A stretch of DNA of 64,000 bases, from NCBI GenBank assembly GCA_028284325.1, contig JANQRX010000010.1, forward strand, positions 62,001 to 126,000. Reading direction: 5' to 3'. The notes beneath the pieces were generated by a model that did not search any database, had not been told where the DNA came from, and saw only the letters and a list, made by a program, of their open reading frames with translations. This DNA is from Bauldia sp. GTDB taxonomy: Bacteria > Pseudomonadota > Alphaproteobacteria > Rhizobiales > Kaistiaceae. The translations under genes and the position numbers were made by a program. This document shows, piece after piece, positions 44,870-52,096 of the stretch (position 1 is its first letter; each line of letters opens with the position of its first letter).

Positions 44870-45591
44870 CGCGCCGCCTCCGCCCGCAAGGCGTCGAGCA
44901 CTTGGGTCGTGACGATGGCCTTGATGCGCGCTCGCTCCTTGTCGCCGATGCGGTCCCAGCCGAGACGGCGCAGGACCAGCGCGTTGGCGACGCGGAAGGC
45001 GAGAATCTGCCCCATCAGGGCGATCACCCGCAATTGGGTATCGTCGTCCTTCGGTCGCTGGAGCGCCGTTGCGACGAGACCGGCCATCACTTCGAAGGTC
45101 GGGCCCATGAAGGCGTAGATGGCCTCGAAGGCCGAGGTCGGCTGCAGCTGCTCGCGCAGAATGAACTTCGCCCATTTCTCCGCCTCGGCCTCGCCGAGAA
45201 GGATGTCGGCGATCCGGCTGATCACGCCCGTCAGCGCCGCGTAGGCGGCCTCTGGGGTCGTCGGCGGCGTGTCGGGCAGGGGCGCAGATTGAAGGCCGCC
45301 CATGATCTGCTCGGCGATATGCTGGGCGACGGCGACATGGAGGCCTTCTTTGCCGCCGAAATGGTAGACGATCGCGGCAATGTTGGCGTCGGCGGCGCGG
45401 GCGATCTCGCGGGTGCTGGCGCCTTCGTAGCCGATGCGGCCGAACACCTCGAGCCCCGCCGCGATCAACTGGGCCCGTGTGGCCTCGCCGCGATCGCTGC
45501 GCGCGCGGCGATAGGGACGCGAATGAACCCCGACGGTTTCATCGCCAGCGGTGCTTTCCGATTCTGCGTGCGGTGACTTTGCTTTCGCCAT
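44866..45591 (-). CDS. TetR family regulator (CecR/YbiH-like, DUF1956)
   Basis: 241 residues. The HTH is in TRAQLIAAGLEVFGRIGYEGASTREIARAADANIAAIVYHFGGKEGL (about 40-85, read in parts), including YHFGGKEGL. The C-terminal ligand domain has the CecR-type WAKFILREQLQPTSAFEAIY segment. The gene order TetR-HlyD-ATPase-ABC2 permease matches ybiH-ybhGFSR in E. coli. A palindromic operator inside its own promoter argues for autoregulation. Translational overlaps run through all four genes. Confidence 0.92.
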   Translation of the reverse strand: MAKAKSPHAESESTAGDETVGVHSRPYRRARSDRGEATRAQLIAAGLEVFGRIGYEGASTREIARAADANIAAIVYHFGGKEGLHVAVAQHIAEQIMGGLQSAPLPDTPPTTPEAAYAALTGVISRIADILLGEAEAEKWAKFILREQLQPTSAFEAIYAFMGPTFEVMAGLVATALQRPKDDDTQLRVIALMGQILAFRVANALVLRRLGWDRIGDKERARIKAIVTTQVLDALRAEAAR

Positions 45592-45616
45592 CGTTCATCC
45601 CGATCGCCCGATCTCA

Positions 45617-45647
45617 ACTTATACAATCGATCGATTGAGTAAGTCAA
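45617..45647 (-). promoter_or_regulatory. Promoter with embedded TetR-type operator
   Basis: On the minus strand, -35 TTGACT (45647-45642), an 18-bp spacer, and -10 TATAAG (45623-45618) form a strong promoter for the TetR operon. The spacer holds the perfect palindrome CAATCGATCGATTG (45624-45637), flanked by ACTTA/TAAGT arms that extend the symmetry to 28 bp (45617-45644). Repressor binding here would block RNA polymerase. Confidence 0.8.
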
Positions 45648-45726
45648 TCGTTTGTTTAATCTACTGGAGATTGAATTGGATACAATCTATGATTGCTGTT
45701 CGTGTAACGAACTTTGGAGGGATCAA

Positions 45727-46074
45727 ATGAAACGGCTCTCGGCCATGACCGTGGCGCTCCTGTTCGCCGCCCCATTTGCGCATGCCGCTGATGTGGGTGT
45801 TGAGACCTTTCTCCAGAATGGACAATCAGCCGCTGCTGTCGCTTCGGCGGTAGCCGAGTTCTCGTTATGCCAGTCGTCGCTGACGTTCGATGCGTTCGTG
45901 TTCGGTGAAGACTTGGATTTGGCGGACTACCCTGCCTTCCACGTTGGCGATCTCGAACCGACCCATGTCCTCAGCATCGGCTGCTCAGACCTTGGTCATC
46001 AGGCGTCGGTGTCCATCGCCTTCATCGACGTGGATAAGGAGCTGGCTCCGCTCTTCTTCGTCCGGCTACCGTAG
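45727..46074 (+). CDS. Small secreted protein of unknown function
   Basis: 115 residues from the ATG at 45727, with a GGAGGG site 6-12 bp upstream. A cleavable signal peptide (1-20, LLFAAPFAHA) precedes a mature domain of about 95 residues with two Cys (48 and 86) that could form a disulfide. No recognised family. The DNA is visibly less G+C-rich than its neighbours. It diverges from the TetR operon across 135 bp. Confidence 0.6.
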   Translation: MKRLSAMTVALLFAAPFAHAADVGVETFLQNGQSAAAVASAVAEFSLCQSSLTFDAFVFGEDLDLADYPAFHVGDLEPTHVLSIGCSDLGHQASVSIAFIDVDKELAPLFFVRLP

Positions 46075-46101
46075 AACTTGTGGCACGACGCGCCCTCGGT
46101 A

Positions 46102-46551
46102 TCAGCGAGGAGGGAGTCGGGGGCCGCGACGGCGCTGGCGAATCTCGCGCCGCACCTCGGCCGGCGTCTCGGCAAGCACCTCGGCGACGATTTCCTGCCC
46201 GGCGCGCTGCAGGTCGTCCGTTGCCCGGCGTAGCGCGTCGTAGGCTTGCGCCAGCGCCGCCGCGTCGAAGGGCTCGGCGCGCATCGCCGCGAACATCTCG
46301 CGTCGTGCGTGCTCCACCGTGCGCAGCTTGTCGCGCAACACACCGCGCTGGTCGGCGCCACGGGACGCGATCTCCTTGCGAATCTCGGGCGGGAACGCTC
46401 GTGTGCCGAGCGCCACGATGCGCTCGACGTCACCGCCGGGTCGTGCGCCGGTGATTCGGGTCAGCGTGAAGCCGGCGACCACCATGTTGGCGGCCAGCGA
46501 CAGAAACAGGAGCACCACGAGGACGACGGCGAAGGGACCGCGAATGGTCAT
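46102..46551 (-). CDS. Periplasmic heavy-metal sensor / Spy-CpxP-like protein
   Basis: 149 residues: one N-terminal TM (about 8-28) then a helical periplasmic domain with repeated LRTVEHARREMFAAMRAEPFDAAALAQAYDALRRATDDLQ, given as the Spy/CpxP/CnrX-like fold (two LTxxQ-like regions replaced by Arg/Ala-rich helices). Its start overlaps the stop of the anti-sigma gene. With the upstream sigma and anti-sigma genes it forms a probable envelope or metal-stress signalling operon. Metal binding is not shown by any clear His/Cys cluster. Confidence 0.72.
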   Translation of the reverse strand: MTIRGPFAVVLVVLLFLSLAANMVVAGFTLTRITGARPGGDVERIVALGTRAFPPEIRKEIASRGADQRGVLRDKLRTVEHARREMFAAMRAEPFDAAALAQAYDALRRATDDLQRAGQEIVAEVLAETPAEVRREIRQRRRGPRLPPR

Positions 46552-46961
46552 AACGTGCTCTCGCCCAGATCCTCGTAGGGCGCGCCGAACAGGAGCCCGG
46601 CGAAGTCGGACTCGCCCACGTCCTGCGGAACGAAGACCCCGAGCGCGAAGCCGAGCACTAGCGACGCGACGGTCGCCGCACTCGCCCAGGCGTAGAGGCG
46701 CGCCGTCGGTCGCAGCGTCGCTTCATGGGGCGTACCCCGGCCGACCGCCGACGTGATACGGCCGATCGTCGCCGCGTCCACCGGCTGCGGCTCCACCGCC
46801 GCCGCAAGGTACCGTTCGAGCTTGGTCGCCTCGGCCAGGGCAGCGGCGGCCTCGGGATCGCGCGCGGCTTCGGCCTCGATCGTCGATCGAACCTCCGCCG
46901 GCCAGGCTTCCGGCCGCCCGCCATGGCGGTCGAGCAGCGCCCTGATATCCACACGTGTCAT
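46548..46961 (-). CDS. Probable membrane anti-sigma factor
   Basis: 137 residues. The N-terminal ~85 residues are cytoplasmic, with the EAEAARDPEAAAALAEATKLERYLAAA pattern; a single TM follows (about 88-110, LYAWASAATVASLVLGFALGVFV) and a short periplasmic tail. No zinc-binding HxxxCxxC is visible, so it is not a ZAS-type anti-sigma factor. It starts 15 bp after the ECF sigma gene and shares an ATGA overlap with the Spy/CpxP-like gene. Confidence 0.65.
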   Translation of the reverse strand: MTRVDIRALLDRHGGRPEAWPAEVRSTIEAEAARDPEAAAALAEATKLERYLAAAVEPQPVDAATIGRITSAVGRGTPHEATLRPTARLYAWASAATVASLVLGFALGVFVPQDVGESDFAGLLFGAPYEDLGESTL

Positions 46962-46976
46962 GGCGTCAGTTTCCCC

Positions 46977-47552
46977 TCACTCCCCACGGGCGGCAAGTTT
47001 CGATTTGAGCCGGCGCCGCGCCCGCACGAGCAATTGCTCGACGGCGCCGACCGATTGCCCCAGCGCCGCGGCGATCTCGGCGTTCGACTGCTCGCCGCCG
47101 GCCGACAGGAGGATCGCGGCCCGCTGGCGGGGCGGCAGCGCGCGGATGTCGGCCATGACGTGGGCAAGCTCGCCCTGGCTCGCCAGCCGATCGTCCTGGA
47201 GTGCGCCCGTATCGGCGATCTCGTCGGCTTCCTCGAGGCCGAAGAAGTGTCGGACCGAGCGCCGTCGCGCGCCGTCGATCGCCCGGTTGACCGCGATGCG
47301 TGTCAGATACGCGCCGAGCGGCGGTCCGCCCGGCTTCCAGTCGCCGGCACGCCGCCAGACGCTGACGAAGGTGTCCTGGACGATGTCGTCCGCCTCGGCT
47401 GTGGTTCCGCTGAAGCCGATCGCCAGCGCCCGCAGCCGTCCGGTGTGCTGCCGCACGATCTCGGCGAACGCCCGCTGGTCGCCGCCGGCGACGCGCGCCA
47501 TCAGCGCGTCGTCGTCCGCGGCCGGCGCGGCTTCCTCGCTCGACAGAGTCAC
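46977..47552 (-). CDS. ECF RNA polymerase sigma factor
   Basis: 191 residues from the GTG at 47552; a GTG at 47612 would add 20. Region 2 is ADDIVQDTFVSVWRRAGDWKP with AFAEIVRQHTGRLRALAIG; region 4 is ALPPRQRAAILLSAGGEQSNAEIAAALGQSVGAVEQLLVRARRRL. The protein directs RNA polymerase to stress promoters and is probably held inactive by the next gene's product. No clear ECF target promoter was read in the window. Confidence 0.88.
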   Translation of the reverse strand: MTLSSEEAAPAADDDALMARVAGGDQRAFAEIVRQHTGRLRALAIGFSGTTAEADDIVQDTFVSVWRRAGDWKPGGPPLGAYLTRIAVNRAIDGARRRSVRHFFGLEEADEIADTGALQDDRLASQGELAHVMADIRALPPRQRAAILLSAGGEQSNAEIAAALGQSVGAVEQLLVRARRRLKSKLAARGE

Positions 47553-47656
47553 AACCGTCCGTTCGCCCCTTTCGCGGCAACAGGCTACCGAGGCGACGGG
47601 GTGAGCCAGCACGTTGATGAGCCGGACTCGCGCCGCCGCCCCGGTCGGTTGCGACC

Positions 47657-48187
47657 TTAGCGCATCCGCATCTGGCCACGGAACTCACGCGCCGCGGTCA
47701 GGAACTCCTCGAGCGTCACCGTGCCGTCGCCGTTGGCGTCAGCCGCGGCAAAGCGCTCGGACTGGCGGTCCAGGAATTCCTGCTGCGTCAGCCCGTCTTC
47801 GTCGATCCCGAGCCGTTCGGCGAACCGCTCGCGGCGCTGCTCGCCGCCACGGGGGCCGCGCTGGAACTGGGCGCGATCGTCGCCACGCGGGCCGCCGCGT
47901 CCGAACCGCTGGCCGCGCTGGCCGAAGCCGCGCATGACCTTGCCGAGTTCCTGTTCCGACAGCGCGCCGTCGCCGTCCTCGTCGACCGCCGCGACGATCG
48001 CGTTGGTCAGCGTGGCGAGTTCGGCGCCGTCGATCGAGCCGTCGCCATTGGCGTCCAGCATGTTGAACATGACGGCCGCGCCGACCGGTGTCCGTTTCGG
48101 GCCATCGGCGGTGGCGGCAACCGCCGTGGTGGCGACGGCGCCGGTCGCGAGGACGGCGGTGGTGATGAGAAGAGCCTTGGGAAGCAT
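47657..48187 (-). CDS. Secreted EF-hand calcium-binding protein
   Basis: 176 residues with a signal peptide (1-25). It carries EF-hand loops DANGDGSIDGAEL and DEDGDGALSEQEL in the first half, a degenerate one (GIDEDGLTQQEF), and DANGDGTVTLEEF near the C-terminus. A Gly/Arg-rich spacer (RGQRFGRGGPRGDDRAQFQR) separates the pairs. Likely a periplasmic Ca2+-binding protein. It sits just upstream of the ECF sigma gene on the same strand, so it could belong to the same response. Confidence 0.85.
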   Translation of the reverse strand: MLPKALLITTAVLATGAVATTAVAATADGPKRTPVGAAVMFNMLDANGDGSIDGAELATLTNAIVAAVDEDGDGALSEQELGKVMRGFGQRGQRFGRGGPRGDDRAQFQRGPRGGEQRRERFAERLGIDEDGLTQQEFLDRQSERFAAADANGDGTVTLEEFLTAAREFRGQMRMR

Positions 48188-48292
48188 GGTCGTGGTCCTT
48201 GTTACGCGGACGCCGCCGATCGACGTCCTTCACGGGGGAACACGCGCTTGCAGGCTTCCTCCTACGCGCCTTACGGAAGTTTAATGTGGCTG

Positions 48293-50008
48293 CTACTCGG
48301 CCGCCGGTGCCGTCGAGACCTGCAGCGTGGTGCCGTCGCCGGTGACCGTGACCCGCTCCGCCGCGGTTTCGTCGCCGTCGCCCGGCGTGATGACCGCCTG
48401 GGCGCTGGATGTGCCGCTGGCGAGGTCGACGAAGCCGTCGACAACGGCGTCGTAGCCGTCGGTGATCAGCAGGGCGTCGTCCCAGGAGATCACCGACCCT
48501 CCGAGCCGCAGCGCAAGGACGAGCTCCTTGAAGTCGGTCGCGCCGTCGGCACTGACGGTTCCGCCGCCGGCTTCCGCCGCCGCCCGTACGGCCTCGCCGT
48601 CGAAGCCGTGGATACGCCCCTCGGCCACGGCGATGTTGACCGCACCGTCGAGCGCCGCGGCCAGTTCCGGCCAGTCCTCACCGGCGCTCTTGAGGCTGAC
48701 GGAGGCGTTGGCCTGCCCCTCGAGGATGGCGGGCGCGGCCGTGTCGGCCAGCAGCGCCTGCGCGTCGACACCGCTCAGCGTCAGATCCACTTCGGCGCCG
48801 ATGGGATCGCCGTCGCGGATCGCGGTGAGGGTTCCGGACACCGAACCACCGGCAAGGGACAGGTCGCCGATCGTCAGCGTGGTGGTGTCGCGCGACGTGC
48901 TGATGGCGGCCGCCAGCGGTCCGCCGCGAAAGTCGCCGGCAACGACGTCGGCCGCCGACAGGCGCATGTCCACACCGGCGATCAGGGCCGGCGGCGCGGT
49001 GATGGCGATGGACGGGGTCGAGGCAAAGGTGGCGAGGTACGGGCCGAGGTCCAGCCGGTCGAAGGCGAACGTACCGCGGATGAAGGGCTCGTCGCCGAGC
49101 GTGACCGTCAGCGCCCCTTCGGCGGCATTGCCGTCCAGTTCGACGAGGGCGTTGTCCAGGGCGATCTCGCCGCCGACCCAGTTGACGTCACCCGACAGTG
49201 CCGCCGGGCCGAGGGCGGGTTCGGGGCCGGCCGCGTAGCCGAACAGCGCGACAAGATCGCGCAGCGACGTCGAGGACGCGGTGACGTTGCCCTCGAGCTG
49301 ATGGGCGTCGAGGAGGGCGGCGGTGCCGGTGAAGCTTGTCCGCGCCACTGTCGATTCCAGGGAGAAACGCAGGTCGGTCGTGCCTCCGCGCAGGAGATTG
49401 GCCGGCCGGTTCATGGCAACACGGAAATCGAGCGGCTCGCCCCGCCAGCGGAAGCTGCCGGAGGCGTCGGCGTCCGCGTCCGTCGACCGCCAGCTCACGG
49501 CGCCCACGACGCCGGTCAACCGCAGTTCGCGCCCGCCGGTCTCGTCACGCAGTTCGATCACGCCGGAATCGATGCTGAGGTCGCCAAGCTCGAAGTCTTC
49601 GCCCTGGGCGATCCGCGCAAACAGGCCGGCCACCCTGGTGCTGAAGGCTCCGTCCGGTTGCCGCTGCAGGATCAGATGTGGCGCCTGAATGTGTACGTCC
49701 CGGATTTCCGTTCGCCCCAGCAGGAGCGGCCAGAGGCGTATGGTCGCCGTCGCGCTCCTGGCCGTGAGCAGCGGAGCGCCGTCGGGATTGTCGCCGTCCA
49801 CGTTCAGGCCCGTCGCGGTGACCGAAACGTCCGGGTACACGCTGATCTCGGAGTCGCCGCTGAAGGTGGCCGGGTGCTGGGTGAGCGAGCTGACCATCAC
49901 GACCACGCCGCGCGTCAGCGTCTCGACCGAGATCAGGAACGGAATCGCGGACACCACCACCGCGCCCAGAACGATGACGACGAAGGCTGCGGTGGCCAAG
50001 CGTTTCAT
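48293..50008 (-). CDS. AsmA family protein
   Basis: 571 residues from the ATG at 50008; the open frame extends upstream but the protein begins MKRLATAAFVVIVLGAVVVSAIP, an inner-membrane anchor. The bulk is a beta-rich periplasmic domain with repeated LxGDVNWxxxxxxLxxAxxxLDG-type strands and the C-terminal AsmA_2 segment. Such proteins span the periplasm and take part in lipid transport or outer-membrane assembly. It diverges from acetoacetyl-CoA synthetase. Exact role unknown. Confidence 0.83.
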   Translation of the reverse strand: MKRLATAAFVVIVLGAVVVSAIPFLISVETLTRGVVVMVSSLTQHPATFSGDSEISVYPDVSVTATGLNVDGDNPDGAPLLTARSATATIRLWPLLLGRTEIRDVHIQAPHLILQRQPDGAFSTRVAGLFARIAQGEDFELGDLSIDSGVIELRDETGGRELRLTGVVGAVSWRSTDADADASGSFRWRGEPLDFRVAMNRPANLLRGGTTDLRFSLESTVARTSFTGTAALLDAHQLEGNVTASSTSLRDLVALFGYAAGPEPALGPAALSGDVNWVGGEIALDNALVELDGNAAEGALTVTLGDEPFIRGTFAFDRLDLGPYLATFASTPSIAITAPPALIAGVDMRLSAADVVAGDFRGGPLAAAISTSRDTTTLTIGDLSLAGGSVSGTLTAIRDGDPIGAEVDLTLSGVDAQALLADTAAPAILEGQANASVSLKSAGEDWPELAAALDGAVNIAVAEGRIHGFDGEAVRAAAEAGGGTVSADGATDFKELVLALRLGGSVISWDDALLITDGYDAVVDGFVDLASGTSSAQAVITPGDGDETAAERVTVTGDGTTLQVSTAPAAE

Positions 50009-50117
50009 GATCGCCGCGTTGTGATGTATGGGACCGGAACTGTTCGCAGCATACCATGTCCGGCGGCCCTGCCGACCGACGTAATTGATGGACGAGAGAC
50101 CCGGGGACGAACACCTG

Positions 50118-52076
50118 ATGTCGGAAAATTCACCTCTCTGGACGCCCACGCCGGACGCCGTCGAGCGCGCCCAGATCACCGGCTTCGCGCGCCACGCCGC
50201 CGAGCTCACCGGGCGGTCGTTTCCCGACTACCAGTCGCTCCACGCGTGGTCGACCGAGGATCTGGCGGCGTTCTGGGGCCTGTGCTGGGACGAGTTCGAC
50301 ATCATCGGCGAGAAGGGCGAGGTGGTGGTCACCGACGACGACCGGATGCCCGGCGCCAGCTTCTTTCCCGAGGCGCGGCTCAATTTCGCCGAGAATCTCC
50401 TGCGTCGCGATGACGATGGCGAAGCGATCGTGTTCCGCGGCGAGGACGGCCGTACCGACCGCTGGTCGTGGCGCGATCTCCAGGCCACCGTGTCGCGGTT
50501 GCAGCAGCATCTGGTGGCGCTGGGTGTCGGCGAGGGCGATCGCGTCGCCGGTCTTCTGCCCAACATTCCGGAAGCCGTCGCGGCCATGCTCGCCACCACG
50601 TCGCTGGGTGCGGTGTGGTCGTCGGCGTCACCGGATTTCGGCGTCAACGGCGTCCTGGACCGTTTCGGTCAGATCGAGCCGACGGTGTTTCTCGCCTGCG
50701 ACAGCTACGGCTATGCCGGCAAGCACATCGACATGGGCGACAAGATCGCCGACGTGGCGCCCCGCCTGAAGGGTCTTCGCCAGACGATCGTCGTCCCCTT
50801 CCGCGGCGGCGCCGAGGCGGTGGCGGAGCGCGTCGACGGCGCCGTGACGCTGGGCGACGCGCTCGCACCCTACACGGCGGGCAAGCCGACCTATGTCCGC
50901 GGCCCGTTCAACCATCCGGCGTTCATCCTGTTTTCGTCGGGAACCACCGGGGTGCCCAAATGCATCGTCCATGGGGCCGGCGGCACGCTGATGATCCACA
51001 TGAAGGAGCACCGTCTGCAGAACGACATCCGCGCCGGCGACCGTGTGTTCTATTTCACCACGCTGGGCTGGATGATGTGGAACTGGGTGGTCTCGACGCT
51101 CGCCAGCGACGCGACCCTGCTCCTGTTCGACGGTTCGCCGTTCCACCCCTCCGCCTCCGCGCTGTTCGACTACGCCGAAGCCGAGCGGGCGACGTTCTTC
51201 GGCACCTCGGCGAAGTACATCGACGCGGTGAAGAAGGAGGGCTATCGCCCGCGCGATCACCACGACCTTTCGGCGCTGCGCACCATAGCCTCGACGGGCT
51301 CGCCGCTGGTGCCGGAGAGCTTCGATTTCGTCTACGACGCCATCAAGCCCGACCTTCACCTCGCCTCGATCTCGGGCGGGACCGACATCGTCGCCTGTTT
51401 CGTGCAAGGGGTGCCGACGCAACCGGTCTGGCGCGGCGAGATCCAGGGCGCCGGCCTCGGCATGGCCGCGACCGTGTTCGATCCGAATGGCCACGAGGTT
51501 CGCGGCGAGAAGGGCGAACTGGTCTGCACACGACCCTTCCCGAGCATGCCCGTCGGCTTCTGGAACGACCCTGATGGAGCACGCTACCGTGGCGCCTATT
51601 TCGAGCGCTTCACGAATGTCTGGGCCCACGGCGATTTCGCCGAGGTGACCGACCACGGCGGCTTCATCATCCACGGACGCTCAGACGCGACGCTCAATCC
51701 CGGTGGCGTGCGGATCGGAACGGCTGAAATCTACCGCCAGGTCGAGCAGGTCGACGAGGTCGTCGAGTCGCTGGCGATCGGCCAGCAGCGCGACGGCGAC
51801 GAGCGCGTCGTCCTGTTCGTACGCCTGCGCGACGGCATGACGCTCGACGACGACCTTATTCGCGCCATCCGGACCCGCATTCGTACCGGCGCCAGCCCGC
51901 GCCACATGCCGGCCAAGGTCATCGCGGTGCCGGACCTGCCCCGCACCAAGTCAGGCAAGCTCGTCGAACTGGCGGTGCGTGAACTGGTCCATGGCCGCCC
52001 GGTGCGCAACATTGAGGCGCTCGCCAATCCCGAAGCGCTCGACGTCTTCCGCGATCTGCCGGATCTCGCCGACTGA
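50118..52076 (+). CDS. Acetoacetyl-CoA synthetase
   Basis: 652 residues from the ATG at 50118; an ATG at 50088 is also possible. An acyl-adenylate enzyme activating acetoacetate to acetoacetyl-CoA with ATP. The P-loop is ILFSSGTTGVPKCIVHGAGG, the N-terminal pattern is PLWTPTPDAVERAQITGF, and the C-terminal catalytic Lys lies in PRTKSGKLVELAVREL. This enzyme lets cells re-use acetoacetate from poly-hydroxybutyrate breakdown; the two phasins about 3 kb away support that role. Confidence 0.93.
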   Translation: MSENSPLWTPTPDAVERAQITGFARHAAELTGRSFPDYQSLHAWSTEDLAAFWGLCWDEFDIIGEKGEVVVTDDDRMPGASFFPEARLNFAENLLRRDDDGEAIVFRGEDGRTDRWSWRDLQATVSRLQQHLVALGVGEGDRVAGLLPNIPEAVAAMLATTSLGAVWSSASPDFGVNGVLDRFGQIEPTVFLACDSYGYAGKHIDMGDKIADVAPRLKGLRQTIVVPFRGGAEAVAERVDGAVTLGDALAPYTAGKPTYVRGPFNHPAFILFSSGTTGVPKCIVHGAGGTLMIHMKEHRLQNDIRAGDRVFYFTTLGWMMWNWVVSTLASDATLLLFDGSPFHPSASALFDYAEAERATFFGTSAKYIDAVKKEGYRPRDHHDLSALRTIASTGSPLVPESFDFVYDAIKPDLHLASISGGTDIVACFVQGVPTQPVWRGEIQGAGLGMAATVFDPNGHEVRGEKGELVCTRPFPSMPVGFWNDPDGARYRGAYFERFTNVWAHGDFAEVTDHGGFIIHGRSDATLNPGGVRIGTAEIYRQVEQVDEVVESLAIGQQRDGDERVVLFVRLRDGMTLDDDLIRAIRTRIRTGASPRHMPAKVIAVPDLPRTKSGKLVELAVRELVHGRPVRNIEALANPEALDVFRDLPDLAD

Positions 52077-52096
52077 CACCCTCGGCCGACGGCTGA

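Noticed and set aside
48248-50413. A 721-codon plus-strand open frame
   Set aside because: Opposite the AsmA gene and overlapping acetoacetyl-CoA synthetase; no motif.
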